Below, piece after piece: positions 8,543-16,472 of a stretch of 64,000 bases of DNA. Numbering within the stretch: the stretch's first letter is position 1; each line of letters opens with the position of its first letter. Below the pieces are notes generated by a model. The model had not been told where the DNA came from. It made no database searches and saw only the letters and a program-made list of their open reading frames with translations. Source of the DNA: Pseudomonadota bacterium (GTDB taxonomy: Bacteria > Pseudomonadota > Alphaproteobacteria > Rhizobiales > Xanthobacteraceae); contig JAEWJH010000066.1 of the NCBI GenBank assembly GCA_023386635.1, positions 1 to 64,000 on the forward strand. The letters are read 5' to 3'. Position numbers and translations under genes: made by a program.

Positions 8543-9325
8543 ATGCTCAAAGGCAAGACCGCACTGGTTACCGGCTCCACCTCCGGCATCGGCCTCGCTA
8601 TCGCCCGCGCGATGGCCAAGGACGGCGCCAACCTGGTGATCAACGGCTTCGGCGACGCCGCCGCCATCGAGAAGGAGCGCACCGGGCTCGAGAAGGAATT
8701 CGGCATCAAGGCGATCTATTCCGGCGCCGACATGACCAAGCCGGCCGAGATCGACGCGATGATCGCGCAGGCGGAAAAGACGCTCGGCTCCGTCGACGTG
8801 CTGGTCAACAACGCCGGCATCCAGCATGTGGCGAATATCGAGGACTTCCCGACCGACAAATGGGACGCGATCATCGCCATCAACCTGTCTTCGTCGTTTC
8901 ACACCATCCGCGCCGCGATCCCGGGCATGAAGAAACGCAAATGGGGCCGCATCATCAACATCGCCTCCGCGCACGGTCTCGTCGCCAGCGCGCAGAAGGT
9001 CGCCTATGTGGCAGCCAAGCACGGTCTCGTCGGACTGACCAAGACTGTCGCGATCGAAGCCGCCAATGACGGCGTCACCTGCAACGCCATCTGCCCCGGC
9101 TGGGTGCTCACCCCGCTGGTGCAGAAGCAGATCGAAGCGCGCGCCAAGGCATCGGGCCAGAGCGTCGAGGATGCCAAGGTCGCGCTACTGTCGGAGAAGC
9201 AGCCGATGCATCAATTCTCCACGCCGGAGAATATCGGCGCGCTCGCCGTGTTCCTAGCAAGCGACGCGGCGCAGTCGATCACCGGCTCGGCCTACTCGAT
9301 CGACGGCGGCTGGGTCGCGCAATAA
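8543..9325 (+). CDS. bdhA: 3-hydroxybutyrate dehydrogenase
   Basis: This 260-residue classical SDR oxidises D-3-hydroxybutyrate to acetoacetate with NAD+ in PHB mobilisation. The cofactor motif TGSTSGIG is at residues 9-16, NNAG follows near 92, and the active site is the Y-V-A-A-K of KVAYVAAKHGLVG. The C-terminal half has the family-typical CNAICPGWVLTPLV and EKQPMHQFSTPENIGALAVFLAS. The start at 8543 has a CGAGGAACA ribosome-binding site; upstream in-frame codons belong to the regulatory gap. The patatin gene follows at 18 bp, so the two are likely one operon. Confidence 0.93.
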   Translation: MLKGKTALVTGSTSGIGLAIARAMAKDGANLVINGFGDAAAIEKERTGLEKEFGIKAIYSGADMTKPAEIDAMIAQAEKTLGSVDVLVNNAGIQHVANIEDFPTDKWDAIIAINLSSSFHTIRAAIPGMKKRKWGRIINIASAHGLVASAQKVAYVAAKHGLVGLTKTVAIEAANDGVTCNAICPGWVLTPLVQKQIEARAKASGQSVEDAKVALLSEKQPMHQFSTPENIGALAVFLASDAAQSITGSAYSIDGGWVAQ

Positions 9326-9343
9326 GCGCGCGGGCCGACAGCG

Positions 9344-10435
9344 ATGAATCTATTCTCGCGAAAGCCCAAGCCTCCGAGCGATAACGGTGGCAGCAATCCG
9401 GCGAAGAAGCGCATCAACCTTGCTCTGCAAGGCGGCGGCGCGCATGGCGCGTTCACCTGGGGCGTGCTCGACCATCTGCTCGAGGACGGGCGGCTCGAGA
9501 TAGAAGGCATCAGCGGCGCCTCGGCCGGCGCCGTCAATGCCATCATGCTGGCGGACGGTCTTGCGCGCGGCGGACGCAAGGAAGCGCAGAGACGGCTGGC
9601 CGATTTCTGGCGCGCTGCGAGCCTCGGGGGCGATTTGCCGGACTTGCAGCGGCGTGCCGTCGACAGGCTGTTCTCGTTCATGCCGCTGGACGGCACGCCG
9701 GTCGGCATCTGGTTCAACGCGCTGTCGCGCTATCTGTCGCCCTACGACGTCAATCCGCTCAACATCAATCCGCTGAAGGATCTGATCGAGCGTTTCGTCG
9801 ACTTCGAGGCGATCCGCAACTGCAGCAAGCTGCAACTGTTCATCTCCGCCACCAATGTTGAGACCGGGCGGCTGCGCGTCTTTCATCGCGACGAGATGAC
9901 GGCGGACATGGTGCTCGCCTCGGCGTGCCTGCCGCTCTTGTTCCGCGCGGTCGAGATTGACGGCGTGCCCTACTGGGACGGCGGCTATGTCGGCAATCCG
10001 CCGCTCTATCCGCTGTTCGCGCCGACGCAAACCGAAGACCTGCTGCTGGTGCAGATCAATCCCGTGGTCCGCCATGGGACGCCGAAGAGCAAGGACGAGA
10101 TCATCGCGCGGATCAACGAGATCACATTCAACTCATCGCTGATGGCGGAATTGCACGGCCTCGCCTTCGTCGGCCAGTTGATCGACGCCGGCAAGCTGCC
10201 GCGCGGCACCGGCGTCGGACAATACCGGCGCATCAACATCCATCGCGTCGTGCTCGACAGCTCCGGCAAGGCATTCGACTCGTCGAGCAAGCTGAACACC
10301 GACTACGATTTCTTCGAGATGCTGCGCGCCAGCGGCAAACACGCGCTGCAACGCTTCCTCGACGCCCATTATGATGACATCGGCGTGCGCAGCACGGCCG
10401 ACATCGACACAGGGCTGAGCCCGGAGCGGGTGTAG
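9344..10435 (+). CDS. Patatin-like phospholipase/esterase
   Basis: This 363-residue hydrolase has a Ser-Asp dyad: oxyanion motif GGGAHG (residues 30-35), nucleophile Ser60 in GASAG, and Asp212 in the D-G-G motif YWDGGYVGNPP. There is no signal peptide or TM segment, so it is probably cytoplasmic or granule/membrane associated. It has no DUF3734 C-terminal domain. The position 18 bp behind bdhA suggests a role in PHB or hydroxyester turnover, which is inference from context. The alternative is a general phospholipase or esterase. Family assignment itself is secure. Confidence 0.88.
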   Translation: MNLFSRKPKPPSDNGGSNPAKKRINLALQGGGAHGAFTWGVLDHLLEDGRLEIEGISGASAGAVNAIMLADGLARGGRKEAQRRLADFWRAASLGGDLPDLQRRAVDRLFSFMPLDGTPVGIWFNALSRYLSPYDVNPLNINPLKDLIERFVDFEAIRNCSKLQLFISATNVETGRLRVFHRDEMTADMVLASACLPLLFRAVEIDGVPYWDGGYVGNPPLYPLFAPTQTEDLLLVQINPVVRHGTPKSKDEIIARINEITFNSSLMAELHGLAFVGQLIDAGKLPRGTGVGQYRRINIHRVVLDSSGKAFDSSSKLNTDYDFFEMLRASGKHALQRFLDAHYDDIGVRSTADIDTGLSPERV

Positions 10436-10533
10436 CGTCTGCGCCATCGCCGGGCAGCCCGGCCATGGCCGTGCTCACGCGGCCCTCCCATTGCTGAGGT
10501 TCCATCGCGCGGGGGCGGGCCAGCCATGCGAAT

Positions 10534-10568
10534 TTGGCATTAGAGCTTATTATAAGCATGCTTATTAT
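10534..10568 (+). promoter_or_regulatory. Candidate MarR operator/promoter of the emr operon
   Basis: A possible -35 element TTGGCA (10534-10539) is followed by two overlapping dyads: GCTTA/TAAGC (10545-10557) and the 14-base perfect palindrome ATAAGCATGCTTAT (10552-10565). GCTTATTAT also repeats directly at 10545 and 10560, 15 bases apart. It ends 7 bases before the first ATG of the regulator gene at 10575. This layout is typical for autorepressing MarR proteins. Confidence 0.55.
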
Positions 10569-10574
10569 CAGCCT

Positions 10575-11123
10575 ATGTCATCGCACCCTGTGGCTCGCAA
10601 ATCCATGCCGTCCAAACCCCTGTCGTCCGACCCACCGTCGGGGCCGACTTCCCCACCGCGCCGGATCGGCCGGGAACTGGCCTTCGCCATCAAGGATGTC
10701 GGCCGGATGCTGCAGACCTACGCCGACCAGGAAGTCCGCCGGCTCGACATGACCCATTCGCAATGGGCCGTGCTGTCGCGCATCGAACGACATGAGGGCC
10801 TCAAGCAGTCCGAGATCGCCGACATGCTCGACCTGCAGCCGATCACCCTGACGCGGCTGCTCGATCGCCTCTGCGACAACGGCCTGATCGAACGCCGGCC
10901 CGACCCGCACGACCGCCGCGCCTGGCGACTGTTCCTCAAGCCGGCGGCCCGCCCGCTGATGGAACGTCTCGACACGCTCGGGCGTGAAATCTCGGGAAAG
11001 GTGCTCGACGGCATCTCCCCCGAACAGATCGAAACCATGCTGCGCGACCTCGGCGCGATCCGCGACAACCTGCGGAGCCTGCTGACCGACCGCTCTGCCG
11101 AAACGAGCAAACGCTATGGCTGA
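10575..11123 (+). CDS. MarR-family regulator of the emrAB-type efflux operon
   Basis: The 182-residue protein has a Pro-rich N-terminal tail and a winged helix-turn-helix: MTHSQWAVLSRIERHEGLKQSEIADMLDLQPITLTRLLDRL followed by the wing ERRPDPHDRRAWRLFL. The DPHDRRAW wing with its conserved Asp and Arg is diagnostic for MarR. I chose the ATG at 10575. The ATG at 10605 is an alternative, and the longer form starting at 10491 would place coding sequence over the operator. It overlaps the HlyD-type gene by 8 bases. By analogy with E. coli MprA/EmrR, it probably represses its own efflux operon and responds to a drug or phenolic ligand. Confidence 0.88.
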   Translation: MSSHPVARKSMPSKPLSSDPPSGPTSPPRRIGRELAFAIKDVGRMLQTYADQEVRRLDMTHSQWAVLSRIERHEGLKQSEIADMLDLQPITLTRLLDRLCDNGLIERRPDPHDRRAWRLFLKPAARPLMERLDTLGREISGKVLDGISPEQIETMLRDLGAIRDNLRSLLTDRSAETSKRYG

Positions 11124-12342
11124 TCACAATCTCAAAGTCGTTCCCATGACCGACGCGAAAACGTCCGACGCAAAAACGTCTCAAGCACAGACGTCCGAAG
11201 CAAAAGCACCGGAAGCGAAAGCCGCGCCCGAAACCGAGACCAAGCCCACGCAAGCAACGGCGACATCGAAAGGCCGCGCCGGCTTCCTGCAGGGCAAGCG
11301 GCGCATGCTGCTGGTGATCGGACCGCTGGTCGTCGCGGTCATCGGCGCCGTCGTCTATTTCTCCGGCGGCCGCTATATCGGCACCGACAACGCCTATATC
11401 GGCGCACAGAAAGTGCTGATCACGCCGGACATCTCCGGCAAGGTGGTGCATGTCGCGGTGCGCGAAGGCCAGCACGTCAAGGCTGGCGATGAACTGTTAT
11501 CGCTCGATCCCGAACCGTTCCGGCTCGCGCTCGATCAGGCGAAGGCGAAGCTCGCAACGGCGGAAACCGACTACAACAATCTGAAAACCAATCTTCGCTC
11601 GCTGGAATCGCTGGCCGGTCTCGCGCAAAAGAACGTCGAACTGAAGCAGCATGACGTCGAGCGCAAGACGCGGCTGCTGTCGAGCCAGGCCACCGCGCAG
11701 GCCGACGTCGACACCGCCGCGGCTGGGCTGGTCACCGCGCAACTGCAGGCGCAGTATACCGCGCAACAGCGCGACAATGCGCTCAACCAGTTGCTCGGCA
11801 ACCGCGACCTGCCGCTCGCGAAATTTCCGGCCTATGTGCAGGCGAAGGCTGCCCTCGACGAGGCGCAGCGCAACCTCGACCATACGGCCCTCAAGGCGCC
11901 GATCGACGGCGTCGCCACGCAGGTCGACAACATCCAGCTCGGCCGCTTCGTCGCTGCCGGTTCGCCGGTGCTGAGCGTGATCGACGACGTCAATCCGTGG
12001 GTCGAGGCCAATCCGAAGGAAACCGACATCACCTATCTGCGCCCCGGCCAGAAGGTGACGATCGACGTCGACACCTTTCCCGATCACACCTTCAAGGGCA
12101 CCGTGCAATCGGTCAGCCCCGGCACCGGCTCGCAGTTTTCGATCCTGCCGGCGCAGAACGCCAGCGGCAACTGGGTCAAGGTGGTCCAGCGCGTGCCGGT
12201 GCGCATCGTGTTCGACAAGGACGAGAACACGCGCCTGCTGCGCAGCGGCATGAGCGTGAACGTGTCGATCGACACCGGCTATAGCCGTATTCCGTTCATG
12301 TCGACGGCGCAGGCCCGCACCGCCGAGAAAGAGGCGCGCTGA
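11116..12342 (+). CDS. emrA: HlyD/EmrA-type membrane fusion protein
   Basis: This 408-residue periplasmic adaptor links an MFS pump to an outer-membrane channel. It has a cytoplasmic low-complexity tail of repeated DAKTS/EAKAP units (about residues 12-45), one TM helix (64-83), then the lipoyl half YIGTDNAYIGAQKVLITPDISGKV and the coiled-coil hairpin (about 135-240) rich in Ala, Gln and Glu. The second lipoyl half LKAPIDGVATQVDNIQLGRFVAAG and a beta-barrel domain near 300-345 complete it. It overlaps the MarR gene at the start and the pump gene by one base at the end. Confidence 0.92.
   Translation: MADHNLKVVPMTDAKTSDAKTSQAQTSEAKAPEAKAAPETETKPTQATATSKGRAGFLQGKRRMLLVIGPLVVAVIGAVVYFSGGRYIGTDNAYIGAQKVLITPDISGKVVHVAVREGQHVKAGDELLSLDPEPFRLALDQAKAKLATAETDYNNLKTNLRSLESLAGLAQKNVELKQHDVERKTRLLSSQATAQADVDTAAAGLVTAQLQAQYTAQQRDNALNQLLGNRDLPLAKFPAYVQAKAALDEAQRNLDHTALKAPIDGVATQVDNIQLGRFVAAGSPVLSVIDDVNPWVEANPKETDITYLRPGQKVTIDVDTFPDHTFKGTVQSVSPGTGSQFSILPAQNASGNWVKVVQRVPVRIVFDKDENTRLLRSGMSVNVSIDTGYSRIPFMSTAQARTAEKEAR
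11152..11220 (+). repeat. Imperfect 15-bp tandem repeat in the adaptor gene
   Basis: About five imperfect 15-base units related to GACGCAAAAACGTCC encode the repeated DAKTS, QAQTS and EAKAP pentapeptides of the cytoplasmic tail. Copy number may vary between strains through slippage. It falls before the TM helix, so changes in length should not affect pump coupling. Confidence 0.6.
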
Positions 12343-13895
12343 TGCGCGCGCTGCACATCGCCGAGATGCCCGACGGCATGCGCCGGGCGCTGGTCACGGT
12401 GTGCGCCATGACCGCGACCATCATGCAGGCGCTGGACACGACCATCGCCAACGTCGCGCTGCCCTATATGCAAGGCTCGCTGTCGGCCTCGCTCGACCAG
12501 GTCAACTGGGTGCTGACATCCTACATCGTCGCTGCCGCGATCATGACCGCGCCGATCGGGTGGCTCGCCGACCGGTTCGGCCGCAAGACGCTGTTCGTGA
12601 TCTGCGCCGCGGGATTCACCGCGGCGTCGCTGCTGTGCGCCATCGCGCAGAACATCGAGCAGATGGTCCTCTATCGTTTGCTGCAGGGCATGGCCGGCGC
12701 GGCGCTGGTCCCGCTGTCGCAATCGGTGATGCTCGACGCCTATCCGCCGGCCGAGCGCGGCAAGGCCATGGCGATCTGGGGCATGGGCGTGATGCTCGGC
12801 CCGATCATGGGCCCGACGCTCGGCGGCTGGCTCACCGAGAATTATTCCTGGCACTGGGTGTTCCTCGTCAACCTGCCGGTCGGCATCGCCACCGTGCTCG
12901 GACTGATGCTGTTCATGAAGGAAACGCAGAAGCAGGAAGCGATGACCTTCGACTGGTTCGGCTTCGCCGCGCTCGCGGTCGGCATCGGCTCGCTGCAGCT
13001 GATGCTCGACCGCGGCGAGCAGGTCGGCTGGTTCGACGCCCGCGAGATCTGGGTCGAGGCGATGGTCTCGGCGGTGGGCTTCTATTATTTTTTCGCGCAT
13101 TCGCTGACCACGGCGCGGCCGTTCATCAATTTCGAGCTGTTCAAGGACCGCAACTTCATCAGCGGCTGCGTATTCATGGTGGTGATCGGTGTCGTTCTGT
13201 TCGGCACCATGGCGCTGGTGACGCCGTTCATGCAGAACCTGCTCGGCTATCCGATTCTCACCGCCGGCTTCCTGCTCGGCTCGCGCGGCCTCGGCACGCT
13301 GTTCACGATGATGGTCGCGCCGTGGCTGATGGCGCGGATCGAGGCACGCTATCTGATTGCTGCCGGATTCGGCCTCACTGCCGCCACGCTCTATTCCATG
13401 AGCGGCTTCACCGACAACACCGGCGCGCAGACCATCATCACGGTGAGCATCATCCAGGGTGTCGGCCTCGGCCTGGTCTTCGTGCCGCTCACCGCCGTGG
13501 CGTTCCTGACCCTGCCGGGCCATCTGCGCACTGCCGGCACATCGATCACCACGCTGGTGCGCAACATCGGCTCGTCGATCGGCATCTCCATGGTGATCGC
13601 CAATCTCACCAGCAAGACCACCTATATGCACGCCCGGCTGACCGAGAGCGTGACGCCGTTCAACGATGCGTTGCAGATGCCGGACGTGGCCTCGACCCTC
13701 AACCTGTCGACCGACACCGGCCGTGCGATGCTCGATGGCATCGTCACGCAACAGGCCAACATCATTGCCTATCAGAACGACTACTGGATGCTGATGTGGC
13801 TGACCCTCGCGGTGCTGCCGCTGACCTTGCTGGTCGGCTCATCGAAGGCGCTGCGGCAACCCTCCGCCAAGATCGAAGCGCACGCGCTCGAGTGA
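12342..13895 (+). CDS. emrB: EmrB/QacA-type (DHA2) MFS drug exporter
   Basis: This 517-residue proton-driven exporter has about 14 TM segments. MFS motif A is visible as GWLADRFGRKTLF in loop 2-3. Motif C-like sequence WGMGVMLGPIMGPTLGGWLTENYSWHWVFLVNLPVG is characteristic of DHA2 pumps. LDTTIANVALPYMQGSLSASLDQVNWVLTSYIV in helix 1 is the EmrB signature. It is translationally coupled to the adaptor (TGATG). The expected outer-membrane TolC partner is not encoded here. Exported compounds are unknown, and the neighbouring MarR suggests phenolic or lipophilic acids. Confidence 0.93.
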   Translation: MRALHIAEMPDGMRRALVTVCAMTATIMQALDTTIANVALPYMQGSLSASLDQVNWVLTSYIVAAAIMTAPIGWLADRFGRKTLFVICAAGFTAASLLCAIAQNIEQMVLYRLLQGMAGAALVPLSQSVMLDAYPPAERGKAMAIWGMGVMLGPIMGPTLGGWLTENYSWHWVFLVNLPVGIATVLGLMLFMKETQKQEAMTFDWFGFAALAVGIGSLQLMLDRGEQVGWFDAREIWVEAMVSAVGFYYFFAHSLTTARPFINFELFKDRNFISGCVFMVVIGVVLFGTMALVTPFMQNLLGYPILTAGFLLGSRGLGTLFTMMVAPWLMARIEARYLIAAGFGLTAATLYSMSGFTDNTGAQTIITVSIIQGVGLGLVFVPLTAVAFLTLPGHLRTAGTSITTLVRNIGSSIGISMVIANLTSKTTYMHARLTESVTPFNDALQMPDVASTLNLSTDTGRAMLDGIVTQQANIIAYQNDYWMLMWLTLAVLPLTLLVGSSKALRQPSAKIEAHALE

Positions 13896-13898
13896 TTA

Positions 13899-14768
13899 TC
13901 AGTCCGCGATAATCGCGTTGCCGTTGCCGATCACGGTGACGTCGCGCGCGGGCACGCGGCAGCGGAACGTGACGTCGTTGTCCGACAGCCACATTTCGGT
14001 GCGGATCGTCTCGCCGGGATAAACCGGCGCCGAGAACCGTCCGCCGATCGCGGAGAGTCGCGCCGGATCGTAACCGCACAGGGCTTTCAGCAGGGCATGA
14101 CCGGCGACGCCGAAGCTGGCGAGGCCGTGCAGGATCGGCCGCGGATAGCCGGCGATGCGCGCGGCGGCCGGATCGACGTGCAGCGGATTGCGGTCGCCCG
14201 ACAGGCGATAGATCAGCGCGGCCTCCGGCCGCGTCGGCAGATCGCAGACATGGTCGGGCGCGCGATCGGGTATCGCCCGCGCCGGCGTGGTCGGCGTCGA
14301 CGGCTGCGATCGCCCGCCGAAGCCGCCATCGCCGCGACAGAAGATCGTCTGCGTCGTGGTGCATAGCGCCGCGCCGGACGCAGCATCGCTCAGAACATGC
14401 TCGACGATCAGCAGCGCGCCTTTGTCCACGCCTTTGTCGATCACGTCGCGGATGCGCAACGTGCCGCGCACCGTCGCCGCCGGCGGCAGCGGCCGGGCAA
14501 ACCGCATGTGCTGCTCGCCATGCACCGCCTTGCGCCAGTCGATGCCGGTAGCGGCGGCATTCATCCAGTCGCGTGAATAAGCGAGCACGCTGGCGAAGGT
14601 CGGCAGCACTGCCAGATCGCGTTCATAGACGAACCGCAAGGTTGCAGGCTGGAGCGGATCGGCACCAAGCCCGACGCCGAGCGCGTAGAGAATGCAATCC
14701 TTCGCGTCGTAGCGTTGCTCCACCGGAGCAACCGCGAGCGCGAGAAGCAGATCGGGATCAATCGGCAT
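13899..14768 (-). CDS. MaoC-family 2-enoyl-CoA hydratase (double hotdog)
   Basis: This 289-residue protein resembles eukaryotic-type hydratase 2 and bacterial MaoC-like dehydratases. The N-terminal non-catalytic hotdog has DAKDCILYALGVGLGADP (residues 21-38) and YERDLAVLPTFASVL. The C-terminal catalytic hotdog has the hydratase 2 motif YRLSGDRNPLHVDPAAARIAGYPRPILHGL with the Asp/His pair. It hydrates (R)-specific or bulky trans-2-enoyl-CoA. It converges with emrB (3 bp apart) and follows the orphan solute-binding protein on the same strand. Substrate could be a side-chain-CoA of an aromatic or fatty acid. Confidence 0.88.
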   Translation of the reverse strand: MPIDPDLLLALAVAPVEQRYDAKDCILYALGVGLGADPLQPATLRFVYERDLAVLPTFASVLAYSRDWMNAAATGIDWRKAVHGEQHMRFARPLPPAATVRGTLRIRDVIDKGVDKGALLIVEHVLSDAASGAALCTTTQTIFCRGDGGFGGRSQPSTPTTPARAIPDRAPDHVCDLPTRPEAALIYRLSGDRNPLHVDPAAARIAGYPRPILHGLASFGVAGHALLKALCGYDPARLSAIGGRFSAPVYPGETIRTEMWLSDNDVTFRCRVPARDVTVIGNGNAIIAD

Positions 14769-14820
14769 GCAGCGGTTTCATCATGCCGGCACGCAAAAGA
14801 CAACACGCCGCGAACGACAA

Positions 14821-14845
14821 CGGCCGGCGCTTGTGGCGCCGGCCG
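14821..14845 (-). terminator. Stem-loop behind the solute-binding protein gene
   Basis: CGGCCGGCGC (14821-14830) pairs perfectly with GCGCCGGCCG (14836-14845) around a 5-base loop, 27 bp beyond the binding-protein stop. The plus strand has TTTT after it. On the minus strand the following TTGTCGTT is a weak U-tract, so termination is likely but imperfect. Confidence 0.6.
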
Positions 14846-14871
14846 CTTTTCTCAATCCGTCGATGGAGCGA

Positions 14872-16140
14872 TTACTTCGCCTTCTCGTAGGGATAGATCA
14901 CGTCGCCGCTCTTGTATTCCGGCGGGTAGATGATCGGCAGCGTATCGAGCTTGCGGAATTCCTCGATGCTGTTGCTCTTGATGTTCTGGAACTGGGCGGC
15001 CATCACGCGCTCGTTCGCCCATTCGCCGTTCGGGCCGAACTTCACGTCACCGACTGTGGTCTTGAACGTGGTTTTGCGGATGTATTCGGCGATCTTGCCA
15101 TCGTCGAGCGACTTGGTGGCGTTGACCGCATCACCCAGCACCTGCAGATAGGCATAGGCCCACACCGGCATGTAGTAGCCGAGCGGATCGACGCCTTCCG
15201 CTGCCGCGCGCTTCTGATACTTCTCGACCAGTTCGAGCGAGCCAGGGAACGCCATGGTCTTTGCCGGCAGCCAGGTTTCGAAGTTGACGAGACCGTTGAG
15301 AAGCGGCCCGAGCTGCGTCTTGAACACGGTCGCCTGCAGGCCGACCATCGCGCCGCCCCACATCTTCGGCTTGAAGCCGATCTCGTTCATGGCCTTGACC
15401 ATGCCGACCGAGTCGAGCGGATAGGAGCAGACCACGAACAGGTCCGGATTGGCGGCCTGCACCGCGCGCACGATCGGCGCGAAGTCGGTGGTCGCCGGCG
15501 GATAACGGCGCTCATAGACGATCTTGAAGCCCGCTGCCTTGGCGTTCTCCACCGCGCCTTCACAGGCGTTGCGGCCGAACTCGGCGTCCGCCATGGCGAT
15601 GGCGATGGTCTGCGGCTTCGGCTTCTGCGCTTCCGCCACCTTGAAGAAGCCGCGGGTGAACGCCGGCTTCGGCGTCGGCCCGTTCGGGATCATCGAGAAG
15701 TAGCGGTCGTATTTGAACTCGTCGTTGATACCGGTGCCGAACAGGCTGATGAACACCTTCTTCTTCGACATGGCGATCGGCATCGCCGGCGCGATCTGAC
15801 CCGAGGCGTAGCCCGAAACGATCAGGTCGACTTTGTCGACGTCGAGCAGCTTGGTGTAGATGCCCGGCACGGTCGACGGATTGCTCTGGTCATCGAAGTA
15901 GACCAGCTTCACCGGCCGGCCCATCAGGCCGCCCTTGGCATTGGTGTCCTCTTCCCAGATCTTCATCGCCAGCAGCGACGACTTGCCGTTGGCTGACAGC
16001 GGTCCGGTCAGCGACATGCCGAAGCCGATCTTGACCGGCTCGCCGGACGGCGTCTGCGCCGATGCCGTGCCGGCGACGAGCGCCAGTGCGGCAGCCGACA
16101 GCGTCAAGCTGCCGAGCACGCGTTTGAGATGTTGCAGCAT
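14872..16140 (-). CDS. Orphan periplasmic ligand-binding protein (LivJ/Peripla_BP_6 type)
   Basis: This 422-residue substrate-binding protein of the HAAT family begins at 16140, preceded by GGAGGAG seven bases upstream. Signal peptide residues 1-28 end at the ASA-Q site (VAGTASAQTPSG). The mature N-terminus VKIGFGMSLTGPLSANGKSS is the typical ligand-binding loop. KLVYFDDQSNPSTVPGIYTKLL and AIAMADAEFGRNACEGA are family blocks. No permease or ATPase gene is nearby, so it is an orphan receptor. In Rhodopseudomonas and Bradyrhizobium, relatives bind aromatic acids as well as amino acids. Its place beside the C1 and pca clusters fits an aromatic ligand, which is inference. Confidence 0.9.
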   Translation of the reverse strand: MLQHLKRVLGSLTLSAAALALVAGTASAQTPSGEPVKIGFGMSLTGPLSANGKSSLLAMKIWEEDTNAKGGLMGRPVKLVYFDDQSNPSTVPGIYTKLLDVDKVDLIVSGYASGQIAPAMPIAMSKKKVFISLFGTGINDEFKYDRYFSMIPNGPTPKPAFTRGFFKVAEAQKPKPQTIAIAMADAEFGRNACEGAVENAKAAGFKIVYERRYPPATTDFAPIVRAVQAANPDLFVVCSYPLDSVGMVKAMNEIGFKPKMWGGAMVGLQATVFKTQLGPLLNGLVNFETWLPAKTMAFPGSLELVEKYQKRAAAEGVDPLGYYMPVWAYAYLQVLGDAVNATKSLDDGKIAEYIRKTTFKTTVGDVKFGPNGEWANERVMAAQFQNIKSNSIEEFRKLDTLPIIYPPEYKSGDVIYPYEKAK

Positions 16141-16472
16141 TCGTTTCTCCTCCCGTGATACGCGCCGGCACGAGACCGGCGGCTTCCCTGCGATAGCGTT
16201 AGAGCATCCTGAGCGGTGCCCGTGCAATCGATTGCTTGATGCAATCTTTGCCGATCAGACGCGCCGAGGCAACTGTCGTGCTTGTCGCGGCACCCATGGA
16301 CCGCGACAAAATTCGATTTTCTCACCTTGCTCCCGTCGCCCTCGGGCTTGATCCGAGGGCCGATCCGGGCACGGCAAACAGTGTGTAAAGACGGATCACC
16401 GGGTCACGCCGCCATAGCGCGTCAAAGACGCGCGTAAAAGCGCTGACGGCGCAGCCCGATGATGACACATGC
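16141..16472. other. 332-bp intergenic region with degenerate repeats
   Basis: The gap separates the orphan binding-protein gene from the first core-MetE gene. It holds the binding-protein leader with its GGAGGAG site near 16147. It also holds a hairpin-like CCCTCGGGCTTGATCCGAGGG around 16339-16359 and eroded pieces of the palindromic repeat family (ATCACCGGGTCACGCC near 16395, GATGATGAC near 16460). I see no credible gene or RNA in it. Confidence 0.5.

Noticed and set aside
16141..16472. Possible small RNA or riboswitch
   Set aside because: Only degenerate repeat stems and a leader are visible; no known RNA class or conserved core was recognised.
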